A DNA stretch of 64,000 nucleotides from JBCCTX01 sp964468435. Lineage in GTDB: Bacteria; Bacteroidota; Bacteroidia; J057. The notes beneath the pieces are model-generated. The model was not told the DNA's origin. It ran no database searches and saw nothing but the letters and a program-made list of their open reading frames with translations. A program made the position numbers and the translations under genes. Positions 1 through 9,206 of this stretch are shown one piece after another (the stretch's first letter is position 1; each line of letters opens with the position of its first letter). The stretch covers positions 56,116 to 120,115 of the forward strand of contig CAYXVE010000008.1 of NCBI GenBank assembly GCA_964468435.1, given 5' to 3'.

Positions 1-1545
1 ATCGAGTAATATATCTGGCAAGGTGTCAAAACGGATGGTTTGTATATTTGAAATAACTTCGAAGGATTGTTGTATTTTTTCAGCCTCGAAGTAGGTGGCA
101 CTTCCAGCTTGTGAAGCTTCGATAACTACGGTACCAGTATCTCCTGACAGGGTTACAATATTTCCGTTGAGAAATGCCGGTCCGGATAGGATATCGTAGA
201 GAACAAGCAGACCTGAGCTGGCAGTAGCTTTAAGCTCAAAGGGGGCGTTTGTCGTTTTTTGAGTAGGTATAACCGGAAAGGTGATTATCTGTGGTACCTT
301 ACTGACAATAAAAGACTGGGTAATATTCTGTGCGGGGAGATACTGGTCATTCCCCTGTTGGCGTACTCTCAGGGTGACCTTTCCAGCGATACCGTTGAGT
401 ATGCAGGTATTAGCTTCCATTTTTGCGGGACCTTGTACGACTTCTATGGTTACGGGTAAGCCACTTGAAGCAGAAGCGGATACCTGAAAAGGCTTACTAT
501 CAGCACGTTTTTCAGATATTTGAGGAAATGTAAGAGTTTGGCTTGCTTTTCCTACACTGAATGAGCGACTGAAGGGAGACGCTGGAGCATACTGATCATT
601 GCCAGCCTGAGTGGCTTCTACTACTACCGTACCAAGGGTACCGTCCAGAGATATCCTGCTGCCTTGTATACTGGCTGGCCCTGAAAGAACAGAGAATGAA
701 ATGGGGAGTCCAGATGTACTGGTAGCTGAAATATCAAAAGGGGTATCATCAATTTTTTTATCGGAAATGGCAGGAAAACTGATTTGTTGCGTGAGTTTAT
801 TGACATTAAAATTTTTCGTTTCGGGTTCTGCAGCCAGATACTGGTTATTTCCTGCCTGAGTAGCTCGTATTACTACTTTCCCGGCCTGACCAGTAAGGGT
901 ACATGTATTTCCCGCTAAAGTAGCCGGACCCTCCAGTACTTCCAGGGAGACAGGTAAATCGGAGGTGCTGTTAACGGCAATATCAAAGGGATCATCGTTG
1001 ACAGATTTATCTGGAATTGTAGCCATCACGATGGTTTGACCTGCTTTTTGTACCTCAAAGCTTCTTTTAACAGCGATTGCTGCCAGATAGGTGTCATTTC
1101 CTGCCTGGCTGGCTTCAATCGTAACAGTACCCGGATTACCATCGAGGGTGAGTTCATTACCGTTAAGACTAGCCGGTCCTGATACGACGCTCAACACCAC
1201 GGGTAGTCCTGAGGATGAGCTAGCATTCAGGATAAAAGGTTTATCCAGTACACTTTTATCGGATAAAGAGTTAAATATGATCTCCTGTGGAACCCGTCTT
1301 ACTACAAATTCACGAATTACCTCTTCTGCGGGAAGATATTGATCATCTCCAGCTTGTGTTGCTTTAATTCTTACCGTCCCAGCCTTACCTTTCAAGGTAA
1401 CAGTATTGTCTTCCAGTGTAGCAGGTCCGGATTCCAGCACGAAGTCTACTCCCAGGCCTGAGGTCGCTGTAGCATTGATCGTAAAACCGGGATCGGTAGT
1501 TTTTTTGTCAGGTATAGGGTTGAAAGAAATTTGCTGGGTGAGTTT
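1..1545 (-). repeat. Tandem Ig-like repeats (at least 6.5 copies, ~82 aa each)
   Basis: Protein-level tandem repeat inside the partial left-edge gene. Each unit begins with Q.I.F..I.DK, carries SSGLPV and SGPA.L.GN, and closes with A.QAGN..Y.PA....F.V. One unit lacks a few residues around the GN turn. Such arrays usually form extended stalks on secreted proteins. Confidence 0.8.
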
Positions 1546-2568
1546 TCCGGGATTCTGATTACTATTACTGATTGAGATGATTCCAGCATCGGGAATAGCC
1601 TCAAAGTAGACGTAATTTCCTTCAATATTATATGTCAGTTGTTGTTCACCTTGTTTGATTTGTTCTATTTCAAAGTCAGCGGGGAGTAAAATTCTGATGC
1701 TGAGTGGGTGGTTATAGATATCGTCAGGCAGATTATCTGTCAGACTATACTGGAGTTGAGTATTGCTTTGTGAAGTACTGATAAGTTGTGCTTGTTCAGC
1801 CTGAAGATGATATTTGATCATGTCTCTAAAAGTAGCGATCCACATCGTGGATTTTCGATCATTGAGTTCCTGCATATGTGCCTGAAACTGATCAAAAGGG
1901 ATACTGATATCACTTGGCCCACCCGTTACACCATGATACATAATGATGGCAAGTCCTTTTTTAGTTACAGCATCATTAAGCCAACCTTTAAGATCATTCA
2001 GGGTAGTCGTATTTCTGATAGTCATGGCGGGGAGACGATAATAATCTGCACCTCCAAAATTATAAGGCCAGATTTGATTGATAACTGCTCTGGCGCCTAT
2101 ATGGGTAGCTCTGACAATAGATTCTACCTCTTCGACTCCAGCTCCTTCACCGAAAAGATAACTAAAGGTGATACATCGTTGGTTGGGTAAACGGGTGTTA
2201 ATTTCGTTTTGAAAACCTGTGATCTGAGTGTTGCGCTCCTCAGGTGTCAATTCAGTAAGTTTGAAGTGCAGCCCCGTATGATTTGCAATTTCATGACCGT
2301 TGAAGATAGCGTTTTCCAGCTTGGCAGGTTCGATAAAAGCCCAACCATTGATAAAAAAAGTTCCCTTGATATCGTATGTGTTCATTTCTGGTATTGCATT
2401 ATCTGGATGGTCAAGTGACCAGTCATCAAAGGTGAGTACGACTGCCGCTGTTTTCCACTGATACCAGGGTGCAATATCGTAGGTATTGGATTGCGAAAAA
2501 GATGAGACACAGACCAGAACAAGGTAAACTAGGATAGCTATTTTTTGATAAGGGTGAAATGAATGCAT
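1..2568 (-). CDS. Secreted polysaccharide deacetylase-like protein with Ig-like repeats (3' end beyond window)
   Basis: Reading leftward from ATG at 2568, the protein begins with a signal peptide (about residues 1-26, ending near SSFSQ) and then a NodB/CE4-like domain (about 35-250) with the metal-binding motifs TFDDW and NHTGLH. CE4 enzymes remove N- or O-acyl groups from polysaccharides; the substrate here is unknown. After it come at least six complete repeats of about 82 residues built around SGLPV, SGPA.L.GN, GTV.I.A.QAGN and Y.PA, with a seventh cut by the window edge. The protein is a paralogue of the next gene (2876-5449), with the same architecture and near-identical motif order. A T9SS tail is expected by analogy but lies outside. 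The motif-3 Arg of classical CE4 enzymes is not evident (SYLFGEGAG instead), so activity is uncertain. Confidence 0.85.
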   Translation of the reverse strand, partial: MHSFHPYQKIAILVYLVLVCVSSFSQSNTYDIAPWYQWKTAAVVLTFDDWSLDHPDNAIPEMNTYDIKGTFFINGWAFIEPAKLENAIFNGHEIANHTGLHFKLTELTPEERNTQITGFQNEINTRLPNQRCITFSYLFGEGAGVEEVESIVRATHIGARAVINQIWPYNFGGADYYRLPAMTIRNTTTLNDLKGWLNDAVTKKGLAIIMYHGVTGGPSDISIPFDQFQAHMQELNDRKSTMWIATFRDMIKYHLQAEQAQLISTSQSNTQLQYSLTDNLPDDIYNHPLSIRILLPADFEIEQIKQGEQQLTYNIEGNYVYFEAIPDAGIISISNSNQNPGKLTQQISFNPIPDKKTTDPGFTINATATSGLGVDFVLESGPATLEDNTVTLKGKAGTVRIKATQAGDDQYLPAEEVIREFVVRRVPQEIIFNSLSDKSVLDKPFILNASSSSGLPVVLSVVSGPASLNGNELTLDGNPGTVTIEASQAGNDTYLAAIAVKRSFEVQKAGQTIVMATIPDKSVNDDPFDIAVNSTSDLPVSLEVLEGPATLAGNTCTLTGQAGKVVIRATQAGNNQYLAAEPETKNFNVNKLTQQISFPAISDKKIDDTPFDISATSTSGLPISFSVLSGPASIQGSRISLDGTLGTVVVEATQAGNDQYAPASPFSRSFSVGKASQTLTFPQISEKRADSKPFQVSASASSGLPVTIEVVQGPAKMEANTCILNGIAGKVTLRVRQQGNDQYLPAQNITQSFIVSKVPQIITFPVIPTQKTTNAPFELKATASSGLLVLYDILSGPAFLNGNIVTLSGDTGTVVIEASQAGSATYFEAEKIQQSFEVISNIQTIRFDTLPDILLD

Positions 2569-2814
2569 CGTTTTCGTTACTTTTATGCAAAAATAGATAT
2601 TTAATTAAAATATTTTGTAAAAAAAATATTATATACATACGAAATATGTAAAATGCTTAATTTAAATAGAATGTATTTATGTAATTTATTACAGAAAATA
2701 TTGTTCTTCAGTGATTTAATGCAAGGAAGGAGTTATTTCAAATGGGAATGGCCTCCTGTATTCCTAACAGAAAGCAAAAAGCAAGCTATCAACAATTGCT
2801 CGATACATGTCAAG

Positions 2815-2851
2815 AAAAATGGGAAGTCGTCTTCTGCGACTTCCCATTTTT
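2815..2851 (-). terminator. Rho-independent terminator, 15-bp perfect stem
   Basis: Arms 2815-2829 and 2837-2851 are perfect reverse complements (AAAAATGGGAAGTCG) around a 7-nt loop. The 3' arm on the minus strand ends in TTTTT. It lies 25 nt past the stop of the gene at 2876-5449, so it should end that transcript before the paralogue downstream. Confidence 0.85.
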
Positions 2852-2875
2852 CCAAAATAACTATTTCCCGTTGTG

Positions 2876-5449
2876 TTATTGTCTGATAAAAAGCTTCACG
2901 AATTTGCCGGAATTGACATTTGTCATTCGTAGCAAATAGATACCGGCATGAACTGGGTCTAATGAAATGCTGGTATTTTGTTTTCCGGTGGGAATATCTC
3001 CTTTAAGTACTGATTTCCCCTCCAACGTAAGTATCTCATATTGCTTCAGTGGGTAAGGGTGTTGATCCCAGGAGAGATTCAGAAGATTGGAAGCGGGATT
3101 CGGGTAAACTCGTAAAGAATGATCTGAATCTATAAAGTTTTCATTACTGACGGTGATTATTTTGCTGACCACAAATGATCTTTCTACGGGAGTAGCCGCC
3201 TGATAAGTAGAGTCTCCATCTTGTATTGCCTGTATGACTACTGTTCCTTCAAAACCGGTATAGAAAACGACACTGTCTCTGATAAAAGCCGGTCCGGAGA
3301 CCATTTTGTAGTTCACTGACAGGCCAGAGGATGCGCTTGCATACAAGACCAGTGAATCATTTTGTATCAATTGATTGGGTATTGGATCAAAGGTAATTTC
3401 CTGGCTTGTTTTGTCTACCAAAAAGCTGATTGTTACTGATTCGGCTGGATCATATATTTCATTTCCCGCTTGTTCTGCAATGATATTTACCTGTCCGGAT
3501 GCCTTGGTGAGGAATATTGTATCATTTACCAGATATACGGGGCCTTCCTGTACAGAAAGTGCTACAGGTAATCCTGAACTTGCGTTTGCTTCAATCCTGA
3601 ATGGATCGTCCAGGGTAATTTTGTTTTCAATAGGGGTGAAGTTGATTTCCTGATTGAATTTCTGCACTTCAAAGGTTTTGATAACATCTTCTGCAGGTTG
3701 AAAGATTTCATTTCCTCCCTGAGAGGCTCTAATCTTAACGATACCTCCGATTCCTTCCAGAATACAGGTATCATTTTGCAATGTAGCAGGCCCTGATACG
3801 ATTTCTAACGCAACTGGAAGTTCGGAACTGGATTCGACATTGATGACAAATGGCGTACTCAAAATGTTTTGATCAGGAATCGAGTCCACGATGATACTTT
3901 GTGTCAATCTCTGTACATCAAATTGTTGTACTACGTCCAACGCTGGACGGTAGCTATCATTACCAAGTTGAGCGGCCCTGATTACAACTGTGCCAGTATC
4001 TCCTTGCAGGGTGAGTATATTGCCATTGAGGGAAGCAGGACCTGATAATACTTTCAGGGAAACTGGAAGACCTGAGCTGGCATTGGCCTCAATTTCGAAG
4101 GGAGGATCATTGACCTTTTTATCATTAATAATATTAAAGCTGATAGATTGATTGACTTTAGCTACTTCGAAGCTTCTGAACAAATCTGGTGCGGGAGCAA
4201 ACTGAAGGTTACCTGTTTGGGATGCTCTTACGGTCACAGTACCTGACTTACCTGTCAGGATGACAGTATTTCCATCAAGTGTTGCAGGTCCTTCTGTAAT
4301 GCTAAACTGCACGGGTAGTCCGGAAGATGCCGTAGCATTCATCTGAAAGGGTTGATCAATTGTTTTTTTGTTTTCAATAGGATCAAAGGATATGGATTGA
4401 CCTTGGCGAACTCCTGCGACCCAATCATTGCTCATAATAATCACACCTGAATCTGGGATAGCCTCAAAGTAGATCTCACCCTGATCTTTATTAAAATCGA
4501 GCAATCTTTCGCCTTGAATGAGGTAGTTTACTTCAAAGTTTTCAGGTTCTTTTACTTTAATGCTTAGTGGATGTGTATACACTTGATCATCCAGTCCGTC
4601 GGACAGTTTCAACTCCCATACATTATCTTTTTGTGAAATCAGGGATAGGGTAGCGGCATTTGCTTCCTTGTGGTATTTAATCATGTCCTTGAATCTAGCC
4701 AACCAGATCCGGTCTCTCATTTGGTTGATAGCGTCCAGTTGAGCTTCATATATTTGCTGGGTTACTGTCAGGTCTCCATCACTACCATCTACTTTATGAT
4801 ACATGATGACAGCCAGCCCTCCTCTTTGTATGGCTTCTTCATTCCAGGACACTACTTTTTCTACGGTTGTGACGTCCCGTATCACTAAAGCGGGTAATTT
4901 GTAGTAATCACTTCCCCCAAAATCATATCCCCAGACCTGGTCGATGACTGCTCTGGCTCCTATGTGTGTGCTTCTGAGCAAAGATTGTATCTGAAGCGAT
5001 AGTAGATCATCTCCTGCACCTGCTCCAAATGGATAGCTGAAGGTCTCACAATTGTCATTGGGAAGTGCATCACTCAGGCGTTGTTGAAATTTGACAATTT
5101 CCTGGTTAAACACGGCTGGGCCTTCATTTAGGAGATTGGGATGCGTCTCTGTGTGATTTGCGATTTCATGTCCCTGAGAGGAAGCTTCAATAATGTCTTG
5201 TGCCAACATTTCAAATGCCCAGCCATTAACGAAAAAGGTACCTTTCATATTTCGCTTGTTAAGTTCCGGAATGGCTATTATGGGGTGATCTACAGACCAG
5301 TCATCATAAGTCAGGACTGTAGCAGCCTTCTTCCATTGATACCAGGGAGCAATTTCATAAGAGATTTCCTGGGCAATGCTGAATCCTGAGCAGAGATACA
5401 TACTGGCAAGCAACGGTATACAAAGTTTACATAAACGTTTAATGGACAT
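2876..5449 (-). CDS. Secreted polysaccharide deacetylase-like protein with five Ig-like repeats and T9SS sorting domain
   Basis: 857 residues. Signal peptide (1-26, ends near FSIAQ), NodB/CE4-like domain (about 35-250) with TYDDW and NHTETH as the likely metal-binding motifs, then a beta-rich linker and five tandem Ig-like repeats of about 82 residues (SSGLPV, SGPA.L.GN, GTV.I.A.Q.GN). The last 90 residues are a type A T9SS C-terminal sorting domain (YPNPASN...GIYLLRM...KLFIRQ), so the protein should be exported to the cell surface or medium. It is a tandem paralogue of the left-edge gene and is followed by a strong terminator. The position next to a polysaccharide locus suggests it acts on the cell's own or a foreign glycan; that is inference. 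The Arg of CE4 motif 3 is not obvious. Confidence 0.88.
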   Translation of the reverse strand: MSIKRLCKLCIPLLASMYLCSGFSIAQEISYEIAPWYQWKKAATVLTYDDWSVDHPIIAIPELNKRNMKGTFFVNGWAFEMLAQDIIEASSQGHEIANHTETHPNLLNEGPAVFNQEIVKFQQRLSDALPNDNCETFSYPFGAGAGDDLLSLQIQSLLRSTHIGARAVIDQVWGYDFGGSDYYKLPALVIRDVTTVEKVVSWNEEAIQRGGLAVIMYHKVDGSDGDLTVTQQIYEAQLDAINQMRDRIWLARFKDMIKYHKEANAATLSLISQKDNVWELKLSDGLDDQVYTHPLSIKVKEPENFEVNYLIQGERLLDFNKDQGEIYFEAIPDSGVIIMSNDWVAGVRQGQSISFDPIENKKTIDQPFQMNATASSGLPVQFSITEGPATLDGNTVILTGKSGTVTVRASQTGNLQFAPAPDLFRSFEVAKVNQSISFNIINDKKVNDPPFEIEANASSGLPVSLKVLSGPASLNGNILTLQGDTGTVVIRAAQLGNDSYRPALDVVQQFDVQRLTQSIIVDSIPDQNILSTPFVINVESSSELPVALEIVSGPATLQNDTCILEGIGGIVKIRASQGGNEIFQPAEDVIKTFEVQKFNQEINFTPIENKITLDDPFRIEANASSGLPVALSVQEGPVYLVNDTIFLTKASGQVNIIAEQAGNEIYDPAESVTISFLVDKTSQEITFDPIPNQLIQNDSLVLYASASSGLSVNYKMVSGPAFIRDSVVFYTGFEGTVVIQAIQDGDSTYQAATPVERSFVVSKIITVSNENFIDSDHSLRVYPNPASNLLNLSWDQHPYPLKQYEILTLEGKSVLKGDIPTGKQNTSISLDPVHAGIYLLRMTNVNSGKFVKLFIRQ
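3165..4410 (-). repeat. Five tandem Ig-like repeats (~82 aa each)
   Basis: Protein repeats with the same consensus as in the upstream paralogue (Q.I.F..I.NK, SSGLPV, SGPA.L.GN, Q.GN..Y.PA). The fifth unit is the most divergent and abuts the T9SS tail. Confidence 0.8.
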
Positions 5450-5741
5450 GGAATTCTTTAGATTTAAATAATATTGTTAGTGTTTATAAACCGGAGCTAA
5501 ATTAATGTATCTTTTTTTGGCACAGGTACTATTCACTCAGCAATAATTACAGTTGAAGCCCATGTAATAAATTATTGTTAATCAAGTCATTTTTTTTACT
5601 TGAAGAAAATATTCAACAAGCCTTAAAGATCATTCAATGCCAGGTAATTTATATATCTTAAAATTGAAAATTTTTTATCTTAAACTGAATGATGCGCATT
5701 AGATTTAAGTTTATTCTATTCCGTTATAAAATGAATATATC

Positions 5742-6830
5742 ATGAAGATAGTAATCGTAACACAGGCTCCTACTCCTTATCGCGACCCTGTTCATGCCAA
5801 AGTAAGTCAGATCGAAGGTGATGAAGTGACCATGATCTATTGTTCTTACAAGGAACCTATCAGACAGTGGAATGTAGATAGCCCCATACAACATGCTATT
5901 TTTCTGAAAGAAAATTTTACGAAAAAGAAGGACGGCTTCAACTTTGTTCACAACAATCCGGATGTTTGGAAACATCTCAACAAGATCAATCCGGATGTAG
6001 TGGTTACGACGGGTTTTTCACCTACCCATTTGTATAGTTGGTTGTGGACTACAACACATGGTAAGAAGCACATCATATTTATGGATGGTTGGAAGTATTC
6101 TGAATCATTTCTGACCAAGAAGCATCGAATCATTCGCAAGATGGTCTATGCCAAGACTCATGCATTTGTAGGACCCGGTATCAACACAGCGGACTTATAC
6201 AAGACCTATGGAGCTCAAGATGAGCAAATATTCATCAGTCATCTTTGCGCCAACAATGAGCTTTTTAATATCCACAAGTCTTTTGATGAGCGGGAATACG
6301 ATGTCATGTTTGCGGGGAGGTTTCACGAACTAAAGCGTCCTTTTTTCTTTGTAGATGTGGTAGCAGAAATGAAAAAGATACGTCCTCATACCAAGGCGTT
6401 ATTGATCGGTGGTGGTCCTTTGGAAGAAGAGCTTATGCAAATGATGGAGAAACATGAGATTGATTATTACTATCCTGGATTTATACAGCCGGATCAATTG
6501 CCTTTGTATTATTCGAATGCCCGGATGTTGTTTTTTCCTACCCAGAACGATGCATGGGGATTAGTTGCCAATGAAGCTTTGGCGAGCGGTGCTCCCGTAT
6601 TTGTAACTCCTTATGCCGGACTCATCAATGATCTAGTCAGGCATGAGTACAATGGATTTATCATGGATTACGACCGGAAACTGTGGGCAGAGAAAGCTTT
6701 GTATTTATTAGATCATCCTGAGATATGGCTTCGCTTTTCAAATAATAGCATCGAATCGGTACAACCTTATAATTATGATAATGCAGCCAAAGGGTTGCAT
6801 GCTGCATGCAGGTATGCCTTAAGCAATTAA
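5742..6830 (+). CDS. Glycosyltransferase family 4 (GT-B) protein
   Basis: 362 residues. The N-terminus (MKIVIVTQAPTPYRDPV) is the usual first beta strand and glycine/proline loop of a GT-B glycosyltransferase. The C-terminal half carries the nucleotide-sugar-binding segment, with a FAGRFHELKRP strand and the E-x7-E-like region WGLVANEALASGAPV. It should transfer a sugar from a nucleotide donor to a lipid-linked acceptor on the cytoplasmic side; donor and acceptor cannot be read from sequence. It is the only plus-strand gene of the polysaccharide locus and overlaps the end of the convergent beta-helix gene by 4 bp. Confidence 0.85.
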   Translation: MKIVIVTQAPTPYRDPVHAKVSQIEGDEVTMIYCSYKEPIRQWNVDSPIQHAIFLKENFTKKKDGFNFVHNNPDVWKHLNKINPDVVVTTGFSPTHLYSWLWTTTHGKKHIIFMDGWKYSESFLTKKHRIIRKMVYAKTHAFVGPGINTADLYKTYGAQDEQIFISHLCANNELFNIHKSFDEREYDVMFAGRFHELKRPFFFVDVVAEMKKIRPHTKALLIGGGPLEEELMQMMEKHEIDYYYPGFIQPDQLPLYYSNARMLFFPTQNDAWGLVANEALASGAPVFVTPYAGLINDLVRHEYNGFIMDYDRKLWAEKALYLLDHPEIWLRFSNNSIESVQPYNYDNAAKGLHAACRYALSN

Positions 6831-8332
6831 GGCATTCTTGCTCCGGCTTCAATTTTCGATGATGTTGAGATACTGTAAAAGGGAAAAGGTTTTGTTCCTG
6901 TTAATTTCAGGGGAAGCGTACCGTTGAGTTCCTGATTTTGTATGCTGGTCACTTCAAACACTTCTCCGGAGGTTTCAACGGGGAAGTTATACAAGTTGTT
7001 TTGTTCAAGTATCACCTGGGTAATGCGGTGTGATCCTTCTGTCTGGCGTGCATATACTAGCATATCCGATTTAGGTTCCGTTTTTACTTCCACGTTATCT
7101 GTACGAACAATCAGGTTATGAGAAATCTTCACATTTTCGGATTGATTAGGACCATATAGACTGAGGATAGCTACTGGTGGACCGTATAAATGAATGGTAT
7201 TATGTGAAAATATCAGGTCTTTAATTCCTCCACGGCTTTTGATCACACTAGAGGGCCAGCCATGTGTAATATTATTGATTACATTATCGTGGATATTCCA
7301 GCTTTCATATCGTTTCCCTTTTTGTTCCCAGTTTGCAATAGCATAACCGCCGCTTCCTCCTTCCATATAGTTGTAAGCGACTTCCACACGATCCATAGAT
7401 AGCTCAAGCGGATATGATTTCTCACTCGATAGCAGTCTGTTATGAAGTACACGCATATTATCGGGCTTTATACCCCGGGAAGAGGCAACCAGGCTCAGCG
7501 TATTGTTGAGAGCACATTTTGAAATCTCACAATCAACAACTTCTGTATTATGGAATTCAATGGAAATATTCGGTGCTTTATTATTCTGCCAAAGTCCATA
7601 GGTATTTACCTCGACCGTAGAGTTTTTGATGCTCACTCTTTCCAGCCGATTGTCTGTCATGGCCAGAGATTTGATTCCCAGTCCACCCCCGCGATTACCT
7701 TGTCTTTGCTCTATTTCACGGATTTTGAGGTTGCACAATTCTACATCGGTAAGATTTCCCAGATGTATAGCACCTCCAGCCCAGGATGAGCTACCCCAGC
7801 TACAGTCGTATATTTCACTATCGTGAAAGTGTGAATTCGAGACGTTGAGGAGCCAGACTCCATTGAAGAATACTTTGCGTATTTCCAGAGAATCGATCTG
7901 TACCTGACTTGCATTGATCACAGCCAGTCCACCATGTAGTTTCTTGTTGCTACCATCGATTGTAATGCCAGAAATGCGCTGTCCACCACCTTCAGCTTTG
8001 ATGAGGAATTTTTCGATCTGATAGCCCTCCATCGAGGATACCCAAAGTGCCGCATTTGAAGAGAGAATGGTTTTGCCAGGGCCAGCTCCTATGAGAGATA
8101 CTTTTTGTCTGAGAACACACTGACCAGTCTCCTGGTAGGTGCCAGGAGTAAGGATAATGCGGTGGTCTTGTCCTGCTGGAACCCTTTGGGTAGCATGCAG
8201 AAGGGTTTTCCAGGGAGATGATTCTGTGCCCGAATTGGCATCATCTCCTTGGGGACTCACATAAAAGTCTCTGGCTATCAGCAGATTAACTGCTAGCAGG
8301 AACCATATAAACAGATTAATCTTTAGCAACAT
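6827..8332 (-). CDS. Secreted right-handed parallel beta-helix protein
   Basis: 501 residues. Signal peptide (about 1-20), then a DUF1565-like start (DFYVSPQGDDANSGT, W..L..A, PGTY) followed by beta-helix turns, the architecture of many secreted polysaccharide lyases, epimerases and binding proteins. It is a clear paralogue of the first ~500 residues of the giant gene at 55500-60236: shared blocks include YDCSW, WAGG, NLTD, KAPNISIEF and TEGxHRI. It ends exactly where that paralogue's linker to the malectin domains begins, so it is a free-standing single module without a T9SS tail. It is the last gene of the minus-strand glycosyltransferase run, overlapping the upstream GT2 gene by 17 bp, so translational coupling is likely. 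A role in trimming or binding the exported polysaccharide is plausible but unproven. Confidence 0.82.
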   Translation of the reverse strand: MLLKINLFIWFLLAVNLLIARDFYVSPQGDDANSGTESSPWKTLLHATQRVPAGQDHRIILTPGTYQETGQCVLRQKVSLIGAGPGKTILSSNAALWVSSMEGYQIEKFLIKAEGGGQRISGITIDGSNKKLHGGLAVINASQVQIDSLEIRKVFFNGVWLLNVSNSHFHDSEIYDCSWGSSSWAGGAIHLGNLTDVELCNLKIREIEQRQGNRGGGLGIKSLAMTDNRLERVSIKNSTVEVNTYGLWQNNKAPNISIEFHNTEVVDCEISKCALNNTLSLVASSRGIKPDNMRVLHNRLLSSEKSYPLELSMDRVEVAYNYMEGGSGGYAIANWEQKGKRYESWNIHDNVINNITHGWPSSVIKSRGGIKDLIFSHNTIHLYGPPVAILSLYGPNQSENVKISHNLIVRTDNVEVKTEPKSDMLVYARQTEGSHRITQVILEQNNLYNFPVETSGEVFEVTSIQNQELNGTLPLKLTGTKPFPFYSISTSSKIEAGARMP

Positions 8333-9179
8333 CTTTATAACCTTTTAGCCAATATCCTAAAATTCTACGAAGATATCCATCCAAAAGGACAAAAGGGATA
8401 TTGATGGGTGGGCAATTCCTCAGCACATAGTGTGTGTAAACTTTCAGATTACCGGTTCCGGTAATGCTGAAAAGGTGTTTATAATAGTTTTTTAGCGATC
8501 TGTGCATCCTTTTTTGGTGATCCCCGCTTTCCTGCGGATAAGAGTACAGGATCGCGTCATAATTACAATAATTTTCATATCCGTACTTAGCTGCCTGGAA
8601 GGTAAAATCATAATCTGCAGCATATTGAGGCAATTTTTTTTCTTCAAATAGCCCTATCTTATCAAATACTTCACGAGGTATAAGCAACCCTCTACCGGGG
8701 CCATGAGTCACCTTGTGCAATCCCTTTTGTTCTTCTGTGGGTATGCGATCCAGAAGAGGATAGGTTTTATTGGTCCGCCAATTATGAATTTCTCCTCCAT
8801 AATAAGGCTTTTGGGAATTATAATCATAGTCCATGGCTCCCAGTAGTGCCTTAGGTTTTATTTTGGCCCAGTACATCATTTTTTCCATAAAGTCTTCTCT
8901 GGGAACGGTATCATCATTGAGGGCCATGACATAAGTTGCTCCATTTTCCAGTGCATAGCGTACACCTTTGTTGGTAGCGCCGCTCCAGAACAGATTGCCG
9001 TCTCCAAACAGAAGTATGGTATCGGGAAACTCCTGGGTAATCATGTTAGAGGTTCCATCAGTAGAACCATCATCCACTACGATGACTTTAAAGTCTTTGT
9101 AAGTTTGCTTGGAGAGGGCTTCCAGACAGCCACGAGTCAGATCTTTTCTGTTATAGACAGGTATGACTATATAAACCAT
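8316..9179 (-). CDS. Glycosyltransferase family 2 (GT-A) protein
   Basis: 287 residues from ATG at 9179; an upstream in-frame TTG at 9188 adds three residues but is less likely. The N-terminus YIVIPVYNR, the nucleotide-binding VIVVDDGSTDGT and the metal-binding ALNDDT are diagnostic of inverting GT2 enzymes, resembling rhamnosyltransferase-like members. It probably adds one sugar of the repeat unit on the inner membrane face. It sits in a tight run: 27 nt downstream of a GT4 gene and overlapping the beta-helix gene after it. Confidence 0.88.
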   Translation of the reverse strand: MVYIVIPVYNRKDLTRGCLEALSKQTYKDFKVIVVDDGSTDGTSNMITQEFPDTILLFGDGNLFWSGATNKGVRYALENGATYVMALNDDTVPREDFMEKMMYWAKIKPKALLGAMDYDYNSQKPYYGGEIHNWRTNKTYPLLDRIPTEEQKGLHKVTHGPGRGLLIPREVFDKIGLFEEKKLPQYAADYDFTFQAAKYGYENYCNYDAILYSYPQESGDHQKRMHRSLKNYYKHLFSITGTGNLKVYTHYVLRNCPPINIPFVLLDGYLRRILGYWLKGYKDVAKD

Positions 9180-9206
9180 TTCTATCAATATATTTTTAGA
9201 AGTTAT

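Noticed and set aside
1..1545. Possible CRISPR or DNA satellite array suggested by regularly repeated words
   Set aside because: The periodicity is about 245 bp and reflects protein-level Ig-like repeats with divergent codons, not short identical repeats with spacers.
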